The translations under genes were made by a program, and so were the position numbers. From Trematomus loennbergii (lineage: Eukaryota; Chordata; Actinopteri; Perciformes; Nototheniidae), in contig JAAOOA010000174.1 in assembly GCA_012861695.1 (NCBI GenBank), forward strand, positions 474,001 through 538,000: DNA of 64,000 nt. The letters are read 5' to 3'. The notes below the pieces were generated by a model, which searched no databases, had not been told where the DNA came from, and worked only from the letters and a program-made list of their open reading frames with translations. Shown one piece after another: positions 1 to 11,723 of this stretch (position 1 is the stretch's first letter; each line of letters opens with the position of its first letter).

Positions 1-150
1 TCTTCACCTCATGTAAAGTCAGGAAAACTCTGAAAGTTGAGAATCAAAATCCCTCTAAAAAGAGCTGCAGTAACAGGTAGTTGTTGAGAGGGATAAGACA
101 CATGGTTTCTCTCAAAAGGAACCTACAGTAAAACTAACTGAGTTCATCAG

Positions 151-1707
151 GTTGGTAACACTTTATATTAAAGTGGACCTATCGTGCTATATTTGAAACA
201 TATATTGTAGGGCCATACCTATACAAAACCTGTCTGTGAAGTTTTTTTTTCAAAATACCAAACAGATCACCCATTGTAGCCATGCCTCATACTGCTCATA
301 CTGTACCCCTCTTTTGCAGCCCTGTTAGAGAAACGCGGATCTTGGGTCCTTAGCTTGAAAAAAACAAAAAGAAGAGGAGGCGGAGCTAATGCCTGATCAG
401 AATTCTACCGGAGATAAAGTTAAATTCTGCTGTGATAAAACGCTATCCTTTCAAACCACGTCAAGGATTATTTCTGAAACAGTATGGAGCTCAAATGCTT
501 TTTCTCTTGCAGGTTTATCACAAGGTGAGTTCTTTTTTTATTTCCTGCTTTTTAAACACATGTGCTCTCCAGTACAGGTTAGAGCGTTAGCGAGGCTTGC
601 TAATGTAAACAAAGACGAGATTACGTCCAAAACACGTCAGGCATTGTTTCTGATAGCAACTTTTTGTGGGTCCGCTGCGATTTGACGTCAGTTCGGATGG
701 AATCTGTATCCGCTCGTTGTACACCCATTTTTTTAAAGATTTGGGTACGGAGGAAAAGAGAGAGGGTTTTATTTGCTGACGCTGCGTGAGTTCCCGACGC
801 ACCGGGGACACATATTTATGTATAAAAGACATCACAAAGTGCATTTTGCATGATAGGTGCCCTTTAAGGTACACAAATTCACCATCAACTAGTTGTTAAT
901 TAAATGCATATTAGCAGTATATTGGCTCTTTATTAGTCATTATAAACACTTATTAATTCCTTATTCTACATGACCGTATTCTACAAGTAATAGGCCATTA
1001 GTTGAGAGTTTTTCCTCAATAGAGTGCCACAGTGACGCGTCCTAAAACCCGGAAGTAAGCTTCTTCGGGTTCCCTCGACAAAAAAGCAAAGCAATTTCTC
1101 CATAGGGTTTTGGAAAATAGCTGGAAATAAGGTCTGTGGTTGAGACACATTTAAGAGACGGATCACGTTTTGTTCAGTCGGATAATCTCCACATGTATAC
1201 CCTACTTTTATAATTCTCTAATCATAAATCTATCGATCATAAACTATTGATTAGGGATATGTCAGACATATTGGACCCAATCTCCTAAAGGTACAAATAA
1301 GCTTCAGGACTCTGGGTGGGGCTTTTTCTATGGCAGCAGTTGGCATTTGAAGACTGTTGATGCTGGTAGATGTTGGACTGGCTGAGCGAGTATCGGCCTG
1401 TTTAGCCGGGGAGCTGCGGGACAAACAGCCGTCAACAACAGGAAGTCAAATATTGAGCAGAGCATATTAAGACCAAAACTCATGTACAACAACTTCCTTA
1501 CTTGCAATAAATAAGCACTAATTAGAGGGTTATTGAGGAAACACTCTCAACTAATGGCCTATTACTTGTAGAATATGGTCATGTAGAATAAGGCATTAAT
1601 AAGTGTATTCTAATGACTAATAAAGAGCCAATACACTGCTAATATGCATGTTAATTAACAACTAGTTGATGGTGAATTTGTGTACCTTAATATAAAGTGT
1701 TACCCAA
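151..1707. mobile_element. Foldback (long-TIR) DNA element, block copy 1
   Basis: The ends are inverted repeats: GGTAACACTTTAT at the left and its complement ATAAAGTGTTACC at the right. Inverted similarity continues inward, because 868-1015 is the reverse complement of about 1530-1690 (both carry the CAACTAGTTGTTAAT region). The interior holds a segment also found as inverted copies in the ppp3r1 intron (58083-59090), and a segment that recurs outside the element next to tomm20-derived sequence. The left arm is split by a TTAA element. No transposase is visible, so it is non-autonomous; I do not assign a superfamily. Confidence 0.7.
172..867. mobile_element. TTAA-target MITE (piggyBac-type) inside the foldback arm
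   Basis: TTAA at 168-171 and 864-867 flank imperfect terminal inverted repeats (AAGTGGACCTATCGTGC left; GCATGATAGGTGCCCT right). The paralogous block at 22951-22960 reads straight through with a single TTAA, and the block at 40063-40765 has the same insertion. This filled/empty comparison defines the element to the base. The small ORFs inside look non-coding. TTAA duplication is the hallmark of the piggyBac superfamily. Confidence 0.8.
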
Positions 1708-1911
1708 CATAATATTTTGATTCTCCTCTGTCTGAATAAATAATATACTATAGCCTATGAATTTTGATTGATGCAGCCATCAGACAACTTTCCTCTGTGG
1801 AAACTCAGCCTCAGGGCGGGGCATTCACTTTGGCATCAGTTCACTGACATGTAACAACTGGTTTGTTTGGAGATGTCTGAACAATAAAGGAAGTTTTAGG
1901 CCTGTATAGAC

Positions 1912-1973
1912 GTGTTAAATGTGGCCGTAAAAACTCTGCCCCTCTGATCATCTCTCCTGTCAGAGTCACCTAA
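1912..1973 (+). pseudogene. TRIM SPRY C-terminal remnant (lost copy 0)
   Basis: About 20 codons match the extreme C-terminus of the TRIM copies (K-C-G-R-K-N-S-A-P-L-I-I-S-P-V, then a stop at 1971-1973). They are followed by the same 3' flank as the full copies. Everything 5' of this point is replaced by foldback-block sequence, so a complete TRIM gene was probably deleted here, leaving only its end. Confidence 0.75.
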
Positions 1974-3057
1974 ACACTCATCTAATTTCATGTGTTGATT
2001 TGTTTTCATTCAAGGAAACAAACATCGATATTTAGAGTATTTTCTACAAGATAAGTTTACTGTGGTGACTGATTTACATATGGTTTAGATTCTGTATACA
2101 ACACATAGTGGATGATTTAATCTATTCAACAATCAAATAATGATCTCTTCAACACTTTATCGTAACACATGTGGAGAATATCTATATGAACGTTGGATAA
2201 AGCTACAAATATTTATTGTAACTTTAAAAAAAAAAAGGTTGTTTCTAATGACACCAAATTTGTCAAGCTAGTTAGAATTGATAATAACATTAAATGTTTT
2301 ATAATAAATTGTTATAAAGCTTTGTTAAAGAGAAAGGCCTATTACGTGCCTCTACTGTGTACTAAATAAAATGTGTGTAATAGTTAAACTGCTAGAAAAA
2401 CTAAAATGAAGCTAAATAATATGATAAATCCTCATTTGTGTTCAAATGGTTTGGTTAATAACTGTTAACTTGTATATTTACATGCCAGGTTTTATATTGA
2501 TTACTGGTAAAATGGCGTATGAATCAAAGACATCTGTAAATATGTGATTGTGAGTTAAGAAAACAGTAAAATAAACTAGATGTTTGGTCTGAGAAAGCAG
2601 GGACTCGAGCTCTAAACACTGAACAGGAAGGCCTGGTTTACACATCATTTGTATTTCATGACACATTTCCTGAGGCTAATTCACATTAAAAAAATATAAG
2701 TTGATGGCTTTTTGTGTGAAGAGCTTGTAGGATGAAATGTTTGTTTCTACTATCAGTGATTGGATATTGGCTGTAGAGCAGAAAACAGTGGGGCTGATAT
2801 CAGTGAGGTAGCATTCACTTTTACGAGTGAAGGCAGTCACTATAACACAAAAACTACTCTTTACAATGAGGTAACTAACTACAGAGTTTAGTATTATACA
2901 AGTATTTATGCCAACAACTCATATGAGGAAAAATTAGGTTTGATTTAATGACATTTTTTAAGGATATAACAGTTTGACTTAAGCCCTACCATTTGCTTCC
3001 TGTAGTTTTGTCATATTTTTTATAAAAACTAGTTTCCCCCTTTGTGATATAAAAAGC
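1974..3057 (+). repeat. TRIM 3'-flank duplication block (copy 0)
   Basis: AT-rich non-coding sequence collinear with the 3' flanks of TRIM copies 2, 3, 4 and 5 (from 19901, 36228, 47661 and 52310). It stops abruptly at about 3057, where it joins the interior of another foldback element. No ORF of note. Confidence 0.8.
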
Positions 3058-3611
3058 TGAAATAAGGTCTGTGGTTGACACACATTTAAGAGACGGATCA
3101 CGTTTTGTTCAGTTGGATAATCTCCACATGTCTACCCTACTTTTAAAATGTTCATAAATCTATCGATCATAAATCTAAATCTAAAGGTACAAATAAGCTT
3201 CAGGACTCAGGGTGGGGCTTTTTCTATGGCAGCAGTTGGCATTTGAAGACTGTTGATGCTGGTAGATGTTGGACTGGCTGAGTGAGTTTCGGCCTGTTTA
3301 GCCGGGGAGCTGCGGGACAAACAGCCGTCAGCAACAGGAAGTCAAATATTGAGCAGAGCATATTAAGACCAAAACTCATGTACATCAACTTCCTTACTTG
3401 CAATAAATAAGCACTAATTAGAGGGTTATTGAGGAAACACTCTCAACTAATGGCTTATTACTTGTAGAATATGGTCATGTAGAATAAGACATTAATAAGT
3501 GTTTTATAATGACTAATAAAGAGCCAATACACTGCTAATATGCATGTTAATTAACAACTAGTTGATGGTGAATTTGTGTACCTTAATATAAAGTGTTACC
3601 CAACATAATAT
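3058..3611. mobile_element. Foldback element, truncated right half
   Basis: Matches the interior and right arm of the element at 151-1707, ending in the same ATAAAGTGTTACC terminus near 3605. The left arm is missing because the sequence is fused at about 3057 to the TRIM 3' flank. Confidence 0.7.
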
Positions 3612-4336
3612 TTTGATTCTCCTCTGTCTGAATAAATAATATACTATAGCCTATGAATTTTGATTGATGCAGCCATCAGACAACTTTCCTCTGTGGAAAC
3701 TCAGCCTCAGGGTGGGGCATTCACTTTGGCATCAGTTCACTGACATTTAACAACTGGTTTGTTTGGAGATGTCTGAACAATAAAGGAAGTTTAGGCCTGT
3801 ATAGACTGCAAACAGTATTACAACATGTGTTTTGTCCTACTTTCAATAAGCACACATTGCATTGGTTATGTATCATTAGCGATTATCAGACGCAGAGTTT
3901 GTATTCTAAACTCATCTAGTTGGCAAAGCTTTTTGTTAATTGGTCCAAATGTGGGGACAGCAAATGACCAGACTATCAAAGCTCCCTGCAACACGTAGAC
4001 CTGTAACAATACAAGTCGACTAAACTGGTCTGTGATTTGAATCGGTAAACAGTTTCCTTGTTTGTTTTTGAATAACTAGTACACACATTGGAATCAGAGA
4101 TTCACATATTAAAACGTCAAATATAAACTGGAACAGTATCCCCTTTCGCTTTTAAGCCAGGGAAAATGTGTATGTCACTTTAATAATGTCTAAACATGAG
4201 GAAGATAAAACCTAACCAAAAGAGCTGCAGTAAGAGGCGGTGCAAAACTGGAAGGGCAACATTTCATAATCCTTAAATCAAACTCAAGGTCTGCAAGTTT
4301 TGCAGTATGTTTCAACAGTGGAGACAATTCTGTTTC
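3612..4336. repeat. Duplicated spacer with an empty TTAA site
   Basis: Non-coding spacer collinear with 23780-25110 and 41605-42810. At 4180-4183 it carries a single TTAA exactly where those two paralogous blocks hold a TTAA-flanked insertion, so this is the empty allele-like state. Nothing else recognised. Confidence 0.65.
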
Positions 4337-4338
4337 TC

Positions 4339-4409
4339 TATAAATTAATATTAAACTCATCCAGTCGTCAGCTCTTACTCAACTACATATCAGGGTCTCT
4401 GCTACAAGG
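4339..4409 (+). promoter_or_regulatory. Putative TATA box and 5'-UTR exon for TRIM copy 1
   Basis: A TATAAAT motif at 4339-4345 lies about 65 bp upstream of a strong donor (AAGG|GTGAGT, exon end 4409). The exon resembles the 5'-UTR exon of copies 2-5 (shared CTCAAC...CAGGGTCTCTG pattern) and is near-identical to exons ending at 25182 and 42887. The next acceptor fitting a TRIM coding exon is at 8670-8671, giving a 4.3 kb intron that contains the L2 element. Inferred from homology; no transcript evidence. Confidence 0.5.
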
Positions 4410-4849
4410 GTGAGTAGAGCTGTCAATATTTAACTATAACTGTATTTTTTTGTTTGAAGACAATCTTGCCCCACCTTTTGTGCAAATGTTGAATGTAATC
4501 AAAAGTATAACATTTTAAAAACGATTAGATTTGTATAGGATATGTCAGACATATTGGATACACTCTCCTAAAGGTACAAATAAGCTTCAGGACTCAGGGT
4601 GGGGTCTTCTCTATGGCAGCAGTTGGCATTTGAAGAATGTTGGACTGGCTGAGTGAGTTTCGGCCTGCTTAGTCTACAAATATTTACACCATATATGTTT
4701 GTCTTTAGCTTGGTTATGCACCATTGGCAATTTATTTTGTCCCTACAACAGTCAACATTTAGGAGGAACAGAATCAGCTTACATTTTTGTATTTTAAACT
4801 CGGCTAGTTGGCATAGTATATGTAGTGCCGTAACTACAGCACAGTACAG

Positions 4850-7800
4850 TACATATTACTTTCATTTAGCTGACCCTTGTATCCAAAGCGACTTACAATA
4901 AGAGCATTCGACCAAGAAGATACAAAGTTGAAGAAAACACAGAATCATATAAGTACATCAGGTTTCATAGAGCCAAACCATTTTAAGTGCTACTCAACTG
5001 GCTTTAGATAAGCCAGTCCTTTATTAGTATATAAGTGCTTTGTTAGTATATAAATGCTTAGTTAGTATATAAGTGCTTTTTATTTTATTTGTTTTATATA
5101 TTTATTTTTTATTTTTTTTATTGCTCGAAGTGGAGTCGAAAGAGATGAGTTTTCAGTCTGCGCCGGAAGATGTGTAAGCTTTCTGCTGTCCTGATGTCAA
5201 TGGGGAGCTCATTCCACCATTTTGGAGCCAGGATAGCAAACCGGCGTGTTTTTGCTGATGGGAACTTGGGTCCCCCTCGCAGTGCGGGTGCAGCGAGCCG
5301 TTTGGCTGATGCAGAGCGGAGTGCACGTGCTGGGGTGTACAGTTTAACCATGTCCTGGATGTAGGAAGGGCCAGATCCGCAGCATGGTACGCTAGTACCA
5401 GTGTCTTGAAGTGGATTCTAGCAGTTACTGGAAGCCAGTGAAGGGAGCGGAGGAGTGGTGTGGTGTGGGAGAAGTTGAAGACCAGATGAGCTGCTGCATT
5501 CTGGATGAGCTGCAGAGGTCGGATGGCACATGCAGGTAGACAGCCAGGAGGGAGTTGCAGTAGTCTAGGCGTGAGATGACGAGAGCCTGGACCAGAAGCT
5601 GCGTCGCTTTCTGGGTCAGGAGGACGTATCCTCCTGATGTTGTAAAGAGTGTATCTGCAGCAGCGGGTTGTAGCAGCGATGTTTGCAGTGAAGGACAGTT
5701 TGTTATCTAGGGTCACACCCAGATTCCTTGCAGTCTGAGTCGGGGAAACAACAGAGGGGCCGATGTTGATTGTTAGGTCAAGAGTGGGACAATCTTTTCC
5801 CGGAAGAAAAAGCAGTTCAGTCTTGTCAAGGTTGAGCTTGAGGTGGTGAGCAGACATCCACTGAGAGATGTCTGCTAGACAAGCAGAGATGCGTGCGACG
5901 ACCTGGGTTTCTGAACGGGGAAAAGACAGAATTAATTGGGTGTCGTCAGCTAGCAATGGTATGAAAAACCATCGAGTTTGTGTACAGAGAGAAGAGGAGG
6001 GGACCAGGACAGAGCCCTGAGGGACCCCTGTAGTAATTGACAAGGGTCGGACTCGGACCCTCTCCAAGTTACCCTGTAGTGTGGTCTTTGAGGTAGAGGT
6101 GAGGAGGGAAAGTGCAGAGCCTGAAACTCCAAGTTCTTGGAGTGTGAAGGAGGATCTGATGATTCACCGTGTCGAATGCAGCAGACAGGTCCAAAGGATG
6201 ATGACAGAGGAGAGGGAGGCTGCTTTAGCCGTGTGCAGTTCCTCAGAGACAGCGAGGAGAGCAGTTTCTGTGGAGTGACCTGCCTTGAAACCAGACTGGT
6301 GCGGATCCAGAAGGTTGTTCTGATGGAGATAACAGGAGAGTTGTTTAAAGACAGCGCGTTCTAGTGTTTTAGACAGGAATGGGAGGAGAGAGACAGGCCT
6401 GTAGTTTATAACATCGACGGGTTGAGTGGGTTTCTTTAGGAGAGGGTTACTCTTGCCTCCTTGAGACTGTTTGGAAAGTGACCAGAAGTTAGAGAAGTGT
6501 TGATGAAATGGGTGAGAAATGGTAGAATATCAGGAGCGATAGTCTGAAGGAGGTTTGAGGGGATAGGGTCCAGAGGACAGGTGGTAGGATGGGCAGGGTA
6601 ATGAGGGTAAGAACCTCACTTGGAGAGAGAGGGGAAAAGGAGGTTAGTGTGTGGGTGAACGGTGGGTCTGGTGACCCAGTGGTGAGCAAAGGTGAGTCGG
6701 AAAAAGAAGAGCGAATATCAACCTTTTTTTCAAAGTAGTTAACAAAGTCGCTTGAAGAAGGGAGGAGGGGGAAGGGGCTCTGGGGGGGTCAAGAGGGTGG
6801 AGAAGATAGAGAATAGTTTTTGGGATTGGAATAGAAGAATGGATCTTATCTTGAAAGAAAGTGCTTTTTGCCTGAGAGATCGAAGATGAGAAAGAGGAGA
6901 GGAGAGCCTGATAGGTTAGGAGGTTATCAGGGTGTTTGGATTTCCACCATTTCCGCTCTGCTGCCCGAAGGATGGTTCTATTAGCACGCAGTGCGTCATT
7001 TAGCCAGGGAGCAGGAGGGGACTGACGAGCCGCCGAGATGTGAGAGGACAGAGAGAGTCCAGAGAGGATGAAAGAGTAGAGAGGAGAGTTTCTGCAGCAG
7101 AGTTTGGAGGCAGGAGTTGAAACGAGTCAGAGGAAGGGAGGGCTGAGAGCACCGATGAGGTAAGAGTAGAGGGGGAGAGGGAACGAAGGTTACGGCGGAC
7201 AGGTGCAGAATTAGAAGAGATTAGTTTGTTATGTTTGGAAAGGGGTAGGGAGATGATATGAAAAAGAGATCGAGGTGTAAAGCGGTTTACAGAGAGGTTA
7301 GAAGTAGTTCCTTGAGAATATGAGATCAAGGACATTGCCAGCTTTATGAGTTGGTGGGGATGGAGACAGTGAGAAAGCAAAGGCGGTTAAAAGAATATTA
7401 GTTCAGATATCTCTCTGTCTGGAGGTTGAAGTCTCCGAGAAGTACAGTGGGAGGGCCAGTTTCAGGGATGTGTGAGAGGAGAATATCTAATTCCTGGTGG
7501 ACGGTAGAGAACAACAGTGGTTAATTGTATAGGATGGGTTACTGTGACGGCATGGAATTCAAAGGTGGAAGGAGAGAAGTTTGGTAGTTGGTAGAGAGAA
7601 AAGCTCCATTTGGGAGAGAAGGAGACCAGTGCCACCTCCTCTGCCAGTGGGTCTGGGTGTATGGGTGAAGGAATATGCTGTGGAGAGAGCTGCTGGGGTG
7701 GATGTGTTGGATGGTGTAATCCAGGTCTCAGTGAGAGCAAGGAAATCCAGAGACTGCAGGGAGGCGTAGCCAGAGATGAAGTGAGCCTTAGGAACAGCTG

Positions 7801-8200
7801 ACTGGCAGTTCCACAGGCCACCTGTAACTAGATGTTGGATCTCAGTGGAGCATGTGGGATAGATGAGAGCAGGCTGGTTACAACGATTACGAGATGCACA
7901 GGGCCAGTAATAATTGCGAGAGGACACATGAACAGGAATGGAGAATATACACGTCTTAGCAAGAGGGGACAAAAAACAAAAAACATGAGCGATACTTAGC
8001 ACAGTTAAAGTAGGATTTGCCGCCTCTTTGCCTCCCTCATGACTCCAACAGGACTCCTTTGTCTTTGTCAGTCTTCGTCTGTCTGACGCTCCAGGAAAGT
8101 GCTGCCTAAAATGGACACCAGTCCTGATTGCTGAGTTGTCACAGCAGTGGGGCCACGCCCCTTTAATTAGTTAACTCTCTGCAGCTGATGGGCAGCAATT
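4850..8200 (-). mobile_element. L2-like LINE, near full length, frame-disrupted
   Basis: Minus-strand order is 5' end near 8200, an endonuclease-like segment at about 8002-7460 (LALTETW motif), then reverse transcriptase and C-terminal segments at about 6067-5118. The RT part shows GVPQGSV, the catalytic ADDTQL box, LNLDKTELLFLPGK and a LIQNAAAHLVFN / LLRSLHWLPV tail, a typical LINE-2 signature in fish. The 3' end near 4860-4900 carries the conserved tail with ATCCAAAGCGACTTACAATA. Several frameshifts and a gap just before the ADD box make it inactive. It lies antisense in the presumed 5'-UTR intron of TRIM copy 1. The exact termini are uncertain. Confidence 0.75.
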
Positions 8201-8673
8201 GAAACCGGCTCACTCCTGAGTTCTTAATGAACTTTTTAGTGACAATTATTTACAATTACATTAACCCTTACATATACTATCGTTTGATTTTAATCACAAT
8301 GCACATTAACTTACATAAATAATTTAAGAGTTAACATGGAGGGCATTCAAATTGCAATGGTCAAAGCAACAGCTAAAAATTGAGCGGCCGGTTAATTTCT
8401 ATTTTTTTTTTAATTAACTCTACCAGTGTGAGTCAGACTCAAATAATTATACCCTGATGTTGGGGATGCCCTGATTCAATACACTGGATTCAATACTACA
8501 CTTATTCATCTATTCAGGTATCTGGAAAGCGTCACCAATCTTCTTTAAATATAGTTTTCTGATTTTTTACCTTTTATTTTAAGTGGTAAAAAAAAATTCC
8601 TACATGTGCATTACATTAGCAAGATGTCTGTATATAACACATCCATGTCTACTTTTGTTTTCAATGTGCAGAT

Positions 8674-10305
8674 ATGGCTAGCTGTCTGCTATCTGAAGAT
8701 CAGTTTCTCTGCTCCCTCTGTCTGGATTTGTTCACTGTTCCAGTCACTATACCATGTGGACACAACTTCTGTAAAGACTGTATTACTGAACACTGGGATA
8801 TAGGTGACAAGTGCCAGTGTCCCATGTGTATGGAGGCGTTTACCATAAGACCTGGTTTGAGAGTCAACACGTTACTTTCTGAAACGGTTGCTAAGTTCAT
8901 AGAGGAAGCTAAACAGGAAGCTAAACAGGAAGCTAGCAGCAGCAGCTCAGAGCAACAAGTCTTCAAACCAGGAGAAGTTCCCTGTGACGTCTGCACTGAA
9001 ACCAAACTGAAGGCCCTGAAGTCCTGCCTGGTGTGTCTGACATCCTACTGTGAGACTCACCTGGAGCCTCATCTGACAAAGTCAGGCCTGAAAAGACATC
9101 AGCTGATCGACCCTGTGGAGAAGCTGGAAGACAGGATGTGTCCGAAGCACGATAAACCTCTGGAGCTGTTCTGTAAGACCGACCAGACATGTGTCTGCAT
9201 TCTCTGCCATGTTTCAGACCACAAGATGCATGATGTGGTTCCTCTCAAACAAGAATATGATGAAAAGAAGGCAGCGATGGTGAAGGCAAATGCTGAATCT
9301 CAGCAGATGATCCATACAAGAAGAAAGAAGATCAAGGAGTTCAAAGAATCAGTTGACTTGAGTGAAAAAGATGCAGACAGAGAGATAACAGAAGGTGTTC
9401 AAGTCTTAACTGCTCTGATGGAGTCTGTTGAGAGAGGACTGAACCAACTTATTGACACGGTTAGAATGAAGCAGAAAACAACAGAAGGACAGGCCAAGAC
9501 TTTCATCAAAGACCTAGAGCAAGAAATCTCTAAGCTGAAAAAGAGAAGCGCTGAGATAAAGCGTCTATCACACTGTGATGATCACCTTCATTTTCTCCAA
9601 GGGTTCCAGTCCCTAAAAATCCAACACCGACCACCCACCAAGAACTGGACAAATGTCAGCTTTCATCCATCATATGAGGGCAATGTGAGGAGAGCTGTGG
9701 CTGAGTTGAAAGACTCACTAAGTTTAGTAATGAAGAAGCAGCAGGAGGCGGAGCTGAAGAGGGTCCAGAGGTACGCAGTGGAGGTCACTTTGATCCTGAC
9801 ACAGCAAATCCTGAAATCATCCTGTCTCTGATGAAAAACACGCACGTCCTGTTAAGGTAAAGAAGGATATCCCAGACAATCCGAAAGATTTTCTGTTTGT
9901 GTTTGCGTCCTAGCAAAGCAGAGTTTCTCTTCAGGAACATTTTACTACGAGGTTCAAGTTAAAGGGAAGACTGGATGGGAATTAGGAGTGGTCAGAGAGT
10001 CGATCAACAGGAAGGGACGAATCCGACTGAGCCCTCGGTGCGGTAACTGGTCTATATGGAGAAATGGAAATGAGTACAAAGCTCTTGATGATCCTCCAGT
10101 CCGTCTCTCTCTGAAGTCTCAGCCTCAGAAGGTAGGGGTGTTTGTGGATTATGAGGAGGGTCTGGTCTCCTTTTATGACGTAGATGCTGCAGCTCTGATC
10201 TACTCCTTTACTGGCTGTTCCTTCACTGAGAAACTCTACCCATACTTCAACCCTGGTTTTTTTCATAGCAAAAACTGTGCACCTCTGATCATCTCTCCTG
10301 TCTGA
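8674..10305 (+). CDS. TRIM-family E3 ubiquitin ligase, copy 1 (SPRY end frame-broken)
   Basis: The product would be a RING-type E3 ubiquitin ligase of the RING/B-box/coiled-coil/PRY-SPRY architecture expanded in fish. The start ATG at 8674 lies two bases after a splice acceptor (TGCAG at 8667-8671), as in the other copies. The first reading frame (8674-9831, 385 aa) has C3HC4 RING residues C13, C16, C28, H30, C33, C36, C49, C52, a duplicated KQEA stretch and poly-Ser linker (about 80-92), a B-box1-like region (about 103-150), a B-box2 with CPKH and H-x-x-x-H (about 155-195), and a coiled coil (about 200-310). Near 9786 a one-base loss breaks the frame. The SPRY continues in another frame to 10305 (GWELGVVRES ... 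[26 protein letters not shown] ... ISPV). About 9840-9960 is degraded, including an in-frame stop. This is the most divergent copy, especially in its coiled coil and 3' flank. It could be expressed as a SPRY-less TRIM or be a pseudogene. Confidence 0.8.
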
Positions 10306-10731
10306 GTCAACTAATCACTCATCTCATTTCATGTGTTGATTTATTTTTCATTCAAGGGAACCTTTTTTTGCAAGTGTTTCCAAGTGGAGACTGAACAGAA
10401 AGACGACTGATAACAACAACAATAAATACTTTGTGGAGCAGAGAGAAGATTTCTGTAACTTTCTACCACTGATATTCTCATAGCAGTAATCAGTGTAAAC
10501 CTGAAACATGATGTGAGCGACACCACCACCCAGTCCAGTTTATCATTAACCGTGGTGGAGTGGGGACGGGCGCTTTTAATTCTCTGGCAGTTATGATAAG
10601 GAAACTCTTCATACCCCAAAATGGGTAATTTAAGTAAAAACAAAACAGACGCTACTGTCATGGTTAAAGCTGGAATAAAAAACTAATTCCCTAGAGGACA
10701 CGTCGATGGGAAGTGATGGACGTCGGCCGGA
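10306..10731. other. Non-coding, no recognisable feature
   Basis: The first ~65 bp match the TRIM 3' flank of the other copies, then similarity ends at about 10370. I see no domain, repeat or RNA gene in the remainder. Confidence 0.5.
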
Positions 10732-10974
10732 GTGATGCAGGCCGAGGCTTTGGCAGGCCGCCATGAGAGGAGGGGTCCACATGAGGAAGAGGAGGAGATT
10801 GAAGATGAGGAAGGGTTGTTTCCTTTCGATCCTCTCATTCTATATCGTCCTCGCTCAGACTCTGTGCACTCACGATACGCTGAAGGACAGGAAACAACAA
10901 GCGTTAACAGAGAGGAAGTAACCAATCAGGATGAAGATGGAGAGTCAGGGAAGTGTTTTTGTTTTATATTTTAG
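10732..10974 (+). CDS. Unrecognised acidic ORF (80 aa)
   Basis: An 80-codon ORF rich in Glu/Asp (EEEEEIEDEEG near residue 20, then LFPFDPLILYRPRSDSVHSRYAEG). The C-terminal GKCFCFIF looks like read-through into non-coding sequence. I do not recognise a family. The mixed acidic, basic and hydrophobic composition looks more protein-like than the simple-repeat ORFs nearby, so it may be an exon or relic exon of a neighbouring gene. It could equally be chance. Confidence 0.2.
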   Translation: MMQAEALAGRHERRGPHEEEEEIEDEEGLFPFDPLILYRPRSDSVHSRYAEGQETTSVNREEVTNQDEDGESGKCFCFIF

Positions 10975-10984
10975 GCAGATATTT

Positions 10985-11130
10985 TTTTGGAAGTTTAATT
11001 AGTGGTGGAAGTATTTCTCTCCTGTAGTCTGTTCTATAGGTTTTAGTGCATGTAAATGGTCTTGTGAGGCTAAAATCCCAAAGTTTCCTCCATAGGGAGT
11101 TTCTCTCTCCTGTTCTCCATATTGGCTTTT
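10985..11130. mobile_element. Fragment of a dispersed TTAA-type MITE family
   Basis: The stretch around TTTTAGTGCATGTAAATGGT matches copies at about 54700 and 57580. Only the left internal part is present. Confidence 0.5.
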
Positions 11131-11580
11131 TTATTTTTCCTTGTGTTATTTAAAACTGTCTGAATTTAAAAATGTTGTAATGCTTTGAGAACAGGAAGAT
11201 TAATGGAGATCCAAAAACAGTGTTGGAGCCATTTATAATGTTGTAGTATTTAATAGTTAAACATATAACATATCACATTTAATTTGTATTTAGTGTCATT
11301 TAAATTAAATAATTTAGAATATTTGTTTATGTTTTCGATTGAAGGTGGAAACGGGGGATTTGGTGTTTATTGGTAGACATGTGGAGAAATAAAATATATA
11401 TTTGTTACCAAGGCAAGAGAAGATGTAAGAACATTATTCCTTTTTCTTTTAATTGATGAAACCTAAGAAAATAAACTGCACAGCTAAAATTCTTGCCTGG
11501 ACAAAGCACCTTATCGTAGCAGCAACATGTGATACCTGGTGCAACAGCAGCAGTTTGACTTTGTGTAAGAGTTGTGCTAC
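11131..11580. other. Non-coding; expected tomm20 last exon not found
   Basis: AT-rich sequence. On the minus strand, downstream of tomm20 exon 4, I looked for the conserved terminal exon (…RIVSAQ…DDVE-stop) and found none here or as far as TRIM copy 1. Confidence 0.5.
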
Positions 11581-11723
11581 CTGGCTGATGCTGGGCAGTT
11601 TGGTGAGCAGCATCTGGAAGACGGGTGGAGGCAGAGTCTGCTGCAACACCTGCAGCAGCTGCTGGGGCTGCCCACACACTGCGATGGCGTTGGTCAGGTG
11701 GTCCACGCCTTTCTCATAGTCTC
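11581..11723 (-). CDS. tomm20: tomm20 exon 4 (TPR-like core)
   Basis: This 143 bp exon follows CCACAG and ends CAG|GTAGCA. It encodes G-DYEKGVDHLTNAIAVCGQ to LTKLPSISQ and is nearly identical to vertebrate TOM20. The frame is intact. Confidence 0.85.

Noticed and set aside
389..685. 98 aa ORF, also similar at 40281
   Set aside because: Repeated only within the TTAA MITE copies, not conserved in length, with no domain. Treated as non-coding.
8963..9190. 75-94 aa minus-strand ORFs repeated in all TRIM copies
   Set aside because: Antisense shadows of the conserved B-box coding sequence.
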